Source of the DNA: Asterias amurensis
Lineage: Eukaryota > Echinodermata > Asteroidea > Forcipulatida > Asteriidae
Reading direction: 5' to 3'
NCBI RefSeq assembly: GCF_032118995.1
Contig: NC_092651.1
Span: 23,792,349 to 23,856,348, forward strand
DNA: 64,000 nucleotides
The notes under the pieces are model-generated. The model made no database searches. It saw only the letters and a list, made by a program, of their open reading frames with translations, and was not told where the DNA came from. The position numbers and the translations under genes are program-made. This document shows, piece after piece, positions 49,216 to 62,100 of this stretch; the first letter of the stretch is position 1; every line of letters starts with the position of its first letter.

Positions 49216-49523
49216 TTTTTGTCTGTGCAGGCAGTACTGAATCCAACATAAGGTAGATACGTCCCAGTATTTTTTTGTTGTAAGTATTGAGATTTCAGTG
49301 AAGAAATTCATTTTAACAATTCTAGTTTATGGTTGAAAAATGGAGCATAGTGCACACACTACTCATAAATTTGTCGGTGATGTTTCACCACTAGTACTAC
49401 ACTAGTAGCTTCATTAGACTGGCAACTCATCACAGCTGGGTTTTCTCTTTTCATAGTCATCAGAGACAACTATATAAAGGCGTGATGAGCTGGTTGTGGG
49501 TATTTTGTGCTCCTTTTTTTAAA

Positions 49524-49877
49524 GGCAGTGGACACTATTGGTAATCACTCAAAATAATTATTAGCATAAAACCTGATTTGGTAGCGAGTAATGGGGAGCT
49601 GTTGATAGTATAAAACACTATGAGAAATGTCTCCCTCTGAAATAACATTAATTTTCCACGAATTTGATTTCGAGACCTCAGATTTAGAATTTGAGGTCTC
49701 GAAATCAAGCATCTGAAATCACACAACCTTGTGTGACAAGGTTTTTTTTTCCTTTCATTATTATCTGGCGACCGATTGAGCTCAAATTTGCACAGGTTTG
49801 TTATTTTCTGTATATGTTGAGATACACCAAGTGAGAAGACTGGTCTTTGACAATTACCAATAGTGTCCCCTGTCTTC
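49524..49877. mobile_element. Family B MITE, nearly full length
   Basis: AAAGGCAGTGGACACTATTG through the centre GAGGTCTCGAAATCAAGC to GACAATTACCAATAGTGTCC. It lies about 115 bp upstream of the PH gene's 5' exon. Confidence 0.9.
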
Positions 49878-50114
49878 AATCCATACATTGGAACTGTTAA
49901 AATAAACATCTTTACTGAAGTTCTAATGGCGTTCCTTATGAATCCAATCAAGGTATTGAGATTGACATTCCTTTTCTTTTGGCATCCAGGAATAATGGTG
50001 TAGCGTCCTGCACTCTGTACCGTTGACTATCCCCAAATCGACTTCAAGACGACGGCCCTTTGTGAGGAGCAGCGAATCGCTGCCCCGTCGCAGCATGCTC
50101 TGTTCTACAACAGT

Positions 50115-53100
50115 ATGTTGAAGAGCAGCAGAGGGATGCACTGGAATTGGAGGGAGTTGATGACTATCGCCAACCAGCCCGCCAAGAATTTCACCAAGGA
50201 GGGACCCCTCTATATGAAGGTCACATCCTCGGGGTGGAGGAAGAAAGGAGAATGTAAGTGGAACTTGTTTATCGATCTTATTATTTGGTTTTAAGCTTAC
50301 CCTTATGTGCATTGAAGCGCTGTACGCTTGGTACTTTCCCGAGTTTTGGGTGGAATTCGAACCCAAGACTTTTGCATTGCTAGACGTTAAATCATTGTAT
50401 GTATTTAAGAGAGATTGGCTATTGCTAGCTTGGGGTTTGTATCCCCCTGTGTCGAGTATGCTGGGAAGGTCATCTTAACAAACCATCAATGAGAAATTAT
50501 TAAGGATGTCTGCTGCCACCTAGTGTCCCAATATCTCCCATTATTCCGATATTAAAAAAATAATAATAAATAATGGCTTCTTATATCGCGCTCAGGCTGG
50601 CGCTTCAACATTATTACCCCTGGTCAATGGGCCTTAAATCATTCCTTAAACCATCTCAGCTCCCTGGGGAGTATACAGCCTTGTGCGACAAATGCGATAC
50701 TCGGCTAAATCAATCACAAGAACCATCTCTGCCCTCACAGGTACCCATTTTTACCCCTGGGTGGAGAGAAGCAATATAAATAGCAAATTTATACAAACAT
50801 CTTTAATACATGTATGCACCCGTTTTGGCATATTAAAGAACTTTTTGAAAACTCACTGTGTTTCAAACTGTTCGCGTATATGACATGGATTGGAATTTCC
50901 TTTCCAGAGGCATAGTTAGCGGGCGATACGGCGCACTGCCCATGGTAGCGAGGCTGTCTTCGGCACCCACCAACTACCCACCATCTTTGTCTGGTTCCTT
51001 GTGGTAGCACTCATGAATATTAAACTGATTCCACTAATACTGAAATAGGAACAGACTCTTTTTTTTTTCCATCAAGCCCCATTTGGGTTACATTGGTTTT
51101 CGTATAGGAAAATTAAATAGCTGCACAAATGTTTTTCCTACTGGCAAAATGTCACATGGTTTGCTAGAACAATAAATAACAATGTAACCTATCTTTTAAA
51201 ATTGACAGTCAGTTCCCCTTGTGGTTTATTATTTGATATCTATGTTCCCCTTGTGGTTTATTATTTGATATCTATGTTCCCCTTGTGGTTTATTATTTGA
51301 TATCTATTGTAATGATAATATTCATTTTTGATATGGACCCCTGTGTCAAAAGAAATTTCGCCCCCCCCCCCCAAAAAAAAAAAAAAGGTGGACACGTATT
51401 TTATGGGGTTAATTTTAAACTGCTTTGTGTTTTATATTGGAAATTGTTAGACTAGTTTAAGTAAGAAAGGTACTTGGTGCATTTTAGGTTCATTTGATGT
51501 ACACTGTTTGCAAACTAAACATAATATTGTTCACTACCTATGTTCTTAACTCTTTAATGGAGGTCAATTTTGCCCCAAGTTTCACAGAAAATGAAAGCAC
51601 TGTACATGTATACTCAGTCGGCAAGTCACTCAATGCATGCAAATTACATGGTTGGGATTCGAACCCACGACTTGTGCATATAACTAGAGCAGATACCTCC
51701 AATCATGATTTCTTTAAAATAAAAGTGAACAACTTGCATTTCTTTGAAATTTACCTCACTGAGATTGTTACGTTCACCGTGCCCATTCTTGCCGAGAATC
51801 ATCTGGGTTAACATAAAAAGGGTGTCTCCCTCCAAAGGATGTTTCATTTACTCCCTTAATCTTGTGAGATAGAACAGGGAGGTATGGGGCAGATGTTCAC
51901 TAAGCACAAACAGGTGTGGGTTACCGGGGCAACAGCCAGACACAATTCTAAATTCCATGCCCAGAGCGTTTCCCTTGATTTCATGGCACTGGATTCGGAT
52001 GCTTACATGGTAAAAATTCCAGTAGAAATATTAGGACTAAAACAAAAAACTTGTTAAAATCACATTCTCTGAAAAGGGGGGGGGGGATTACACATCACCC
52101 TTTTAATGGTATATTTAAAAGTGGCTTACAAATGCTTTTGCAAACTCCTAAGAGCATACTGATCGAATCGTCAAGTTGAAACCAACGGTTCTTTTCAGAA
52201 CCACCCCAACTCATTAGAGATAGTCTCTACATGGTGTTACCACAAACCTTTCTATAAACTCCTATTTGTTTTTAGATCTTCTGTTGACTTCCAATTGTTT
52301 TCATAGTAATATAAAGTATTTGTAAAGCACCAAAATCCACCAAATTAAGGTGCTCAATGCACACAAGAAAGTAGACAGTCTGCACCCTCACTTGTAGCAC
52401 CCATTTTGCCACGTCTCTTTAGCCATTCACTGTAGGCCTATCTGTTCTAGAGACCAATACTATGACATATTCCCATAGCTTTTCCCTCCATACTGACTGC
52501 ACTCTGGAACACCCTACCAGTATATCTTGTTTTGCACCATCTTGCAATATTTTCCTGTTCAAAAGGAATGTGAACAAATACCTTTTTGAAAATATTTGTA
52601 TGTATGCAAGTTCACCCCTACATGTAACAAGGATAAATGCCACTCTTCGTAAGGGGTTAAATTCTCTTTAAACTTTCCTTCTTTTTCATGTAGCCTTCAT
52701 ATTAGAGTGGCCCTTTGGCCTTGTGAAAACCAACTTTTTGTAGCAAGTTAACAAGTAAAGAACTGCCATGATTTGTCAAAATCTCTTTATTCCTGTTTTG
52801 ACTCTTGACAATACATGCCTTCCATGTCAGGTACACATGCTGTCTTGACATTAGCCAGTGTTTACCTCACACATCGCTTGGCCGACGTCCAAGTACCTAC
52901 CTTTCGTTTCTGGCGGAAATTCACAACAAGTGTCCTTAATGGACGCTTCCTCTTTGACTCTCCCGACCAATGATCGTGCCATAGGAGCTCACCTGACCTC
53001 GTTTTAAAACAAGCATTGTCTTCCCGTCTTCGTTGACATTTAGTTGTTTTGAATAAAGTCTGGCCAAGTAGAAACACTTTCCTTGTTGGTAAAATTTTCA

Positions 53101-56100
53101 GAAGATATTAGACTTTCTTATGTAAGGAAAACAGTCATTGCAGTTGTTGGGATTTTAGAATAAATATAAACAGTGCAGGCCTAAAATTTGAGAGGAAAAT
53201 CCGTAATACTGTAGGGCTTGTAGCTCCAAGAGCTTGCATTGGACTGTTTTTATTTTAACAATTAAGCACGTGGACAAGTAAGAGAAGATTAATCTCATTT
53301 ATCTCTTTGAGTATCAAATATATTTCATTACTCGACAGAACTGAAAGGTATCTCAAGGTCAACATTTCAACATAATTTGTTTCTGTTTGAAATGTTACAC
53401 AGCGGTATTGTTATTCAATTGTAAGACACAATACTACTGAACTTGTCTGGGCCCAATTTCATAAAGCCTGTAAGCACAAAAATTTGCTTAGCATGAAATT
53501 TCTTCCTAGGTAAAAACAGGATTACCAACCAAATTTCCACATGATTTTCAGGATTTAGCAAACAACAGCTGAATACCAGTATTAAGCAATATGCAACAAA
53601 TGAAAATTTGTTTGGTAATCCTGTTTTTTTACCAAGGAAGAAATTTCGTGCTAAGCAAATTTTTGTGCTTACAGGCTTTATGAAATTGGGCCCAGGTCAT
53701 AACTTTACTGGCCTAGTGACACTAAAACCACTGGCCTGTGGCCTGTGGCCTGTGGCCTGTGGCCCAGTATAAAATATTCCAGTCCCACGGTGGCTTCTTG
53801 TATGTAGGGCTCAAATCTGTCATGCAGTGACTGACACTCATGGCAATCTAGCCCTGGTATGACGTCAGTCAGTGCATGCAACGGAGGAGTCCAACCTGGG
53901 CTAGTGGCAACCTAACGTTCTTGCTCCTGCAGCCGATTTCACAAAACGCTAGGATTAATCCTATCTCGAGTTACTCGTCCCAACTTAGGATGGGTTCAAT
54001 GTGTCCTAACGTCTAATGGATACGGAACTTAACTCTATTCTAAAGTCCTAATATTCATCCTAAGTTAGGAACACTTTGGTGAAATCGACGGCTGGGGCCA
54101 ATTTCATAGAGTTGCTTAAGCACAAAAAGCATCTAAGCATAACAAATATATGCTTACCAGAATTGGGATACCAGCCAAGCTACCATGTCATGTGTACAAT
54201 TTGTGACTGGTATCCTGCCCATTTCTGTCTAGCACCATTTTTTTTAAATAATACTTTTTGCTCTATGGGAGCTCTATGAAATTGGGCCCTAATGATCACT
54301 TAGCCACTTACAATATTTATTTCATTATACCATCTCAGCTCCGTTGGGGAGGATGCATCCGGAACTGCCAAATATGTGTTGCGCTTAATCAATCACAAGA
54401 ACTATCTCTGCCCTTGCAGGTACCTATTTTACCCCTGGGTGAAGACAACTAATTATAGTCAAGTGTCTTGGTCAAGGACTCAAGAGTAATGGCCGAGGTT
54501 CAAACCCAACCCCGATGACTTGGCCATAAGAACTTGAGTTTGATACACTTGACTTGTCGGCCACAACATGGAGTTTGTGGAATGAAAACATTTCCCAGTT
54601 TTTGTTTTGAAATTTTGATCTGACATTCTGCCATCACTATTTTGAAATCATAAAAGTAGTATAGTTGGGAGCTTAAAGGAACACGTTGCCTTGGATCGAT
54701 CGAGTTGGTCTTTGAAAAGCGTTCTGTAACCGTTTGTTGTAAAATGTATGGTTAGAAAGATATTGTAAAAGTAGAATACAATTATCTGCACAAATATGCC
54801 TTGACATTGCACGGTTTTCTTTTTACCCTGTCGACTAATTTCAAGACCTCAAATTCTAAACTTGAGGTCTCAAAATCAAATTCGTGGAAAATTACTTCTT
54901 TCTTGAAAACTACGCCACTTCAGAGGGAGCCGTTTCTCACAATGTTTTATACTATCAACCTCTCCCCATTACTCGTTACCAAGTAAGGCTTTATGCTAAT
55001 AATTATTTTGAGTAATTACCAATAGTGTCCACTGCCTTTAAGTGAAAAAATCAAACAATAAAAATTGGTGTTTAACTGAAGCCTGAACACCTAAAACACA
55101 ATAGAAGCAAGAGTTGGGGGGGGGGGACATGGGTCTGTAAAAAAGAATATACAATTTTTGTAAGTTTTTGAAATTTGACCGCCTTGGTAATACTTGGGTG
55201 TTTACTATAAAGATTTTTTTGTGCACCCACCTGCAAAGGTTTATACACTGACCCTTTATCCAAAAATCTGCTCTACTTCAAAAAAGCGCACTTCTTAATG
55301 ACCAGCAGATGGCAATATTTATGACACCTGTTGACCTGCCCTGACCTGACTGCTACCCAAAGTCAGACCAACTTGTTTGTGTGGGTGAATTTTACTTCAT
55401 TTTACATTAAATGGTATCTAACTTGTTAACATGCAAGCAAAGTTGAAAATTAATTTGAATCCGAATATTTACCAATCACGTCGATTCAGTTGAAAAGTGT
55501 GCGTCTAAACAAATAATTATTTGTAAATTTATTTATTTATTAATTTTGTTTATTTTTTGGCATTCAGATCAAATCCCCCTTTAACATACAGAAAACCCCT
55601 TACATGTAGAATGTAGAATGTCCAAGATTACACAGTAGGTCTATATAATAATAACACCAATAACGTCAAAAGTCTTATCTTCAAATAAGGTAGTCAAGGC
55701 GCTGAGTATCAGAAAGATAGGTTATTGCAGTGATGAATTCTGAGACCCAAATATTTAGCACCTTATAAGAAGGGTTTACAAGGTGCTACAGTGTATACAG
55801 CAGCCACAGCCAGAAACACCGGGGCGAACCCCTTCTCTTTTTGATAAGTGCACTGGGTTCTTTTACAGGCGTTACACAACACATGGGACCATCTGAAGGA
55901 TGAGGCAATGGTTAAGTGTCTTGCTTAAGGACACAAGTGTCACGGTAGGGGATTCGAACCCACTGTCTGCTGATCAGAAACACCGGAGTTTGAATTTGGT
56001 GCTCTTAACTGCTCTGCCACGACACTTCCATTATATATTAGCTAATACTGCCTATAGATATGGAAGTGTCATTAATGACGACATTATAGTCAAACGTCAG

Positions 56101-59100
56101 CCACAAGCTCTTTCGTGTGAAAATAGTCTGATTCTTACAGTCACACACCTGCCTAAATACGTAATAGACATTCCCCGGGAGTTTGCCATGGTCAGCAACG
56201 CCAGTCTGAAAAGGTCAGCCAAGTATTCCTTGGAAGTTGCCAGGAAATCTTTGTAGTGTGAAAGGGGCTTTAGTGAAGGAGGGTCCCATGTCAGGATGTG
56301 TTGTTAGTAGTTGTAGGCAGAGGTGTGGGTGTGGTGTGCCTCAGGGATGCTGCGGGTTTGATCTGGTTACATAAGATTCATAGTGTGGGGTTGAGGTAGT
56401 GATAGGTGTGAGGTTGTGTGGATGTGAGGTTGAAGTTGTCTTCAAAGCATGCGAGCAGCAGTTTCAGGATCTAATGAGTTTGTGATGCTTCATCAGCCAA
56501 GAACTTCCACTCTTTCGGGCAATAGGTCCTTTTCTGTAGCATCAGCCCGGGTGTGGAACCAACTCCCACTAACATTCAAGACAAACTTAAAATCTCGCCT
56601 GTTCAAACAAGCATACTCACACAATCCTCAGTCCTAATTTGTCTTTCTCTCCTCAAGCGCCATGAGCGCCTTCCTGAGGCAGATACTGGCGCTCTATTAA
56701 GTGTTCTTTATTATTATAATTGTGATTATGGTGTGCCCTTAAATGTTGTAATGACTTGCCGGCAGGATCACTTAGCTTGTCATTTCACTAGGCTATCAAT
56801 TGTTTTATTCGTCCATACATGTGTATTTCAAGGCACTGGACACCTTTATTAATTGTCAAAGACCAGTATTATCACATGGTTTATCCCAACATGCATCAAT
56901 TAACAAATCTGTGAAAAATTTGACTCAATTGGTCATTGATGTTGCAAGAGAATGATGCTGCAAAAGAATTGATGTTGCAAGAGAAAAAAAACACCATCGT
57001 TTCATATTTCTGTGCTTTTGGATGTCAATAAAAGGCTTCAGACCTGAGTTCTTTTAGTATTTGATTGAGAAAAATGCCTCTTTTTTTTTGAAAAACTGTG
57101 TTACTTCAGAGCAAGATCCGTTGTTCACAATGTTTTATTCATTGAAAATACTGAAAAACCATATATCTAAATTATTCAACCTTGAAGTTGTTGACCATTT
57201 CGGATGATCCCTTAAGATGATCCTTATATTCTTGCTTGTCAGTCGGCCACCTGCACACCCAGTAGAATCTAACCCATGCCATACCCCCCTGGAGACCCTC
57301 CGACAAACTTAAGCCTTTCCCCCTCCCCCCCAATCCCGCCACCCTCATTACAGTCCTTAATCCTTAACCATCTGATAGGAAACTTCTAGTGACATGGAGG
57401 GGAACAATTGCTTACCGTATTTTCCTGCGGATAAGACGCGTCTTATCTGACTTTTTTGACCCCAAAAACATCGATGCGTCTTATCTTTCGGTGCGCCTTG
57501 TCTGCTGACGATTGATTATTTTTTTGATTATCACTGCGTGAAATAAAAAATACCTTCATGTCCACTTCAAATCAACGATCTTTGTGTGAAGAATCCTTAC
57601 TCAATAATGCGGTCGAACAAGGCTATTCAGACACTGAGACCGTATTTTCGTTCGAACAATGCCGCAATCCCCCAGACGGTCCAGTTATTCCAACAATGCT
57701 GCAACGTGTTTATTCCCCATGACCGTGCTTTCATTCCATTAATGCCGCAATGCGTCTAGCTTTCGGAACAGACGTCGGCGGCGTACAAACGTTTTTCTGT
57801 GTGGCCGTGTATTCGTTCCGAAAACGATTGACAGTCAATAACTTCATTCACACGTCATTCACCGACCGCTATTATTTGGTAAACTTTGAGGGTTTTTATT
57901 GTAGAGAACAACGATCTCTGAAGTGTGCTTTAGGCTGAATATTTATTGCCTCTTTTTAGATGTTTGCTTTTAAAAAGTATTATGAGAACGTAGTTTTATC
58001 TTACTAGGATATGATTTGTATTTGTTTGCAATGCCAAATAAAATAATACAACACTAGCCCAAACAATTAGGGAAGAATTTATTTTATTGAATTATTTTAT
58101 TGCTTCAAAACTTCGGGTAGGAACGGTTGTTAAAATCATGGTTGCCCTTGCATGAACTTGCCTGTAAAATCAACGAGGTCCAAGTTCAGACTCGAAAATA
58201 TCTCAAAATGACACAGAAAAATAGCGCCAAAACGCAACTCCGAGGGCTGTTATAACACGCAACACAAAAACAAATATCACGCCTGTAGTCGTTGTTACTG
58301 TGCGTGTGACAATAAATACAAGAAAAATTGAACGCTAGAGGGCGTTTTGGAACGATGTAGTAGCGTGAGGTTAAACGCCCTCTATTTGTAAAAATTACGC
58401 GAACCAGCAATAAACGCATTGAGACAAGACTCGACGTGTCTGGGCTAGACTGGGCCCCTGTCTTTATCCGCAAGGATAAAGACGGGTCCCTGCCACTAGA
58501 TCCAGTGATTCCCATTGGATACACTGAACGTGCAGCGACATAGATGCCCAAATAGTCACTGCTCTCAAGTCCGCAATGGAATTTGACTGCGTATGTATAC
58601 GGTCAGGCTATGTCTGGGCATGCTTTGGATCCGCAGTCACGTGGGAATTTTGGCGCATTTCCAGGCAGCGCAAATGCGAGGGCGTAGCGCAATCCGTCGG
58701 CGCACATCGCTCAATACGATGCCCACGTGTCTCCAACATCTGTTGTGCAATCTCGAGATTGAGCAGCGCAATGCACAGTGTACATGAGCATATTAATGTG
58801 CATGCAGCGACATCCCGGCCGTACGATACATTACTACAAACACACGCTACGTCCGTCTGTCGTTGCAATGTATCTGTATCAGCAAGGATCCTCGTTGTGG
58901 GACGTCGGATGTCCAGCAGGAAGGCATTGTGTTCACGTTGCAAATAAAATTAACTTCAGACAGTGCGTGGACCATGGTTTCTGCCCGCTGATTGGGCCGA
59001 ACTTGGTGTTATTAACAATATACAGCGTTGGCTGATAGGATAAAGGTCGGTATACGTAGGTTCTCAAAGGCAACAAATTACGTCTTTGTGTCAATGTACC

Positions 59101-62100
59101 GACACCGGGTGGCGCCAGGTGTTCTTTTGTGTGCGGTTAAACGTGCGCCTTGTGCGGCGGTGCGTCTTGTCTGCTGACGTTTGAATTTTTTTGGGTCACT
59201 TTAGCGTCCTGCGCCTTGTCCGCCGAGCGTCTTATCCGCAGGAAAATACGGTAAGTGGCCCTTTCCCCAGCCTCACTTCCCAAGGAAAACACAACAGACG
59301 GACTGCCGAAGGGGGGCTACTGACTTGGAGGACGAAGACCTGTCATTGATGATATTCTTCCCACTTATGTCTTTCATGGATAGTGTTGTTTCTGAAAAGA
59401 ACCGGTGTTTTTTTTAGAACCAACACTACTCAAAAGAGATTTTCTCATGGTGTTACCGCAAACCTCACAAGTATCATACTACCATCCTGCACAGTTTCAA
59501 ATCCTACTAACTTAAATCTGGTTTCTGATTGTTTGACCCTCAGAAAATTGATACAAATTGGTATCAAACCCATTTATATATATGGCATCCACAATTCCCT
59601 GTCATTCATGTATCTTGTTTGGCCCTCGACCCCTGCCGTCGATTTCACAAAGAGTTAGGACTCGTCTTATCTCGAGTTAGGACGAGTAACTCACTTAGGA
59701 TAAATCCTAAGGTCTGCATGCTACAGTGCAGGGTTGGGAGTCGTCCTTAGTCCTAAGATTAATCTTAAGTTAGGAAGAGTTTTGTGAAATCGATGACTGT
59801 TAAATGTTGTCTTTCATTGCACGGTCTACGCTCTAGCTGGTTGGCATGGTTGGCTTGTGCGTAAAGCGCTCGCCTCTGACCAAGGTGACCCCGGTTCGGG
59901 GCCATTTGTGAGTTGAGTTGTGCGTTGGTTCTCTGCTGTGCCACGGGGGTTTTCCTTCTTCGAGGAAAAAAATCAACACTTTTTATCTTTGGCTGTGCTC
60001 CGTGGTCATAATGAGTTGATGTGGCTGGCAGCCATAGGCGCCCTTGCATGCCAGCTTCTCGAACACGTTGTAGCTGCGTCCTTCGCAATTCAGCTCTTAG
60101 CTGGGAGTAAGGATGATTAGCCCCCCCCCCAAGTTGTTATAATTAATTATTAATTATTATAATTATTATTTAAATTATTATTATTATAACAACATTGAGC
60201 GAGGGAAAGGTGAAAGGTACATTTATTGTCATGTGCCTCAAAACTTTTGGCTGGGATAGTAGGTCTGCTGCCCTTGTACTCAATAAACTTGTTCTACTTT
60301 TTGTCCATGATGGAGCAAATCAATTACATGTAATCAAAAGGTGACCATAACCTGATAACAAGTTTCTTTTTGTTGTAAATTTATCATACCTAATATTGAT
60401 GATTTTTTTTTACATTTGATAGTTTCATGCCTGATTTGGGTACAGAAGTGATTGTAAAATTACTTTTACACATAAGAACTGCCTCTAGCTACCAGGCAAC
60501 CTTGGTAGTCTAGTTGGTAAGACACTGCTCTAGAATTGCAAGGGTCGTGGGTTCGAATCCCACCCAAATAACATGCCTGTGATATTTTTTTCACAGGATT
60601 CGGGAAAGTACTGAGTATACAGGTTAACACACATCGGTGTATGGGTAAAAAACAAAAAACAAAATTAATATACTTTTACACTTAATTTCAATCATACATT
60701 TTGGTTAATGGTAGGTTAATTCATTACCAGATAGCAAGATTGCCAATGAGGATTAGGAGCATGACAAGATGGTGAAGGAATTATATCGTTGGTTTGCTTA
60801 ATGAATATAGCGCCCTCACACTTTGCCATGTGTCCAGCTGGCCTGCTTTGTTGAAAAGAGTTCACTTGAATGACCATCCAATTGAAGAAAAAAATCCTTA
60901 AAGGAACACGTTGCCTTGTATCGGTTGAGTTGGTCTTTAAAAAGCGTTTGCAACCGTTTGTTATAAAATGCATATGGTTAGAAAGATGTTTTAAAAGTAG
61001 AATACAATGATCCACACAAACTCGCCTCAAAAATTTGACTCCCATAAATGGCCGACCGTGTTAGTCGATGAGGTAAAAGGAAAACCATTTCGAGTGATAC
61101 TTGTGTGGATCATTACATTCTACTTACTTTCTAATCATATATGCATTTCATAACAAACGGTTTCAAATACTTTTCAAAGACCAACTCGTCCGATCCAAGG
61201 CAACGTGTTCCTTTAAAACTGAATTTTGGATGGGTTGGCAGGAGGTTTGCTTGTTCGTTTGCGTACTTCTCGTTACTAGGCTTTTTTGCCTACATAACTA
61301 TAGTGCAGAAATACGGCACTTGCACAATAAGCAGAGAATGGTAAGCGCAGAATTGTATGGTAAGCAGAGCCATGAGATTGGGCTCTAATGGATTCGTAAC
61401 AAAATTCAAAAATTCAATTAAAAAAAAAACAGTGTCAACTTGGTATTAAAACAAAGATCATTTTTCAGTTAATAGCAGTTCTACATACAGCCTGAAGTGG
61501 TGTAACCAGACTTATTTATTTGGAGGGGTAGGGGTAAATACATTTATTAATTTTAAGCAACGGTATACAGCCATTGATACGGTTTTAGGTTTACATCTAT
61601 TCTACCCCCAAAGGAAAATAGTCCAACCCCAAAGGAGAATAGAAATGTATGGAACCATTCATTTCTTTCTATCTCTTTTTTTGTTGTTGTGGGGGGTCCA
61701 AAAGAGTTAAGGGTTCTTCCCCCCCCCCACCCCACCTATGGTTACACCCACTGTAGGCAACGCACAGGATTTTATATTCATTGGCCTGAATCCTGGCAGT
61801 AAACCACGTCACAGATAGAAATTTTCTTTGAGTAAACTTCCTCGTTCAGAGGGGAATTCCCTCCCATGGGATTGTTCTGATGTTGTTTATAGGAGGACTT
61901 CTATTTTGAGTGGAATTTCCAAATTGTACGTTGATGTACATTTCCTTGGTGTTATTTAGCATTTCCTGAGCTCTCCAACAATCACTCAAAAAGGATTGTG
62001 GATGGTTTGGGATCCCTCTCAAGTACACAAACAACAAATGTCTCGAAAACTTTCTTTTCGTTTATCACTTTAATGTCTAAGAATTTGCCAGCATGTCAGG

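Noticed and set aside
49923..50366. 147-codon minus-strand frame
   Set aside because: It is the antisense shadow of the plus-strand PH exon, which joins in phase to a recognisable PH continuation.
60497..60580. Functional tRNA gene
   Set aside because: Boxes A and B are present, but the sequence continues into a SINE body shared with other copies and lacks a proper acceptor stem.
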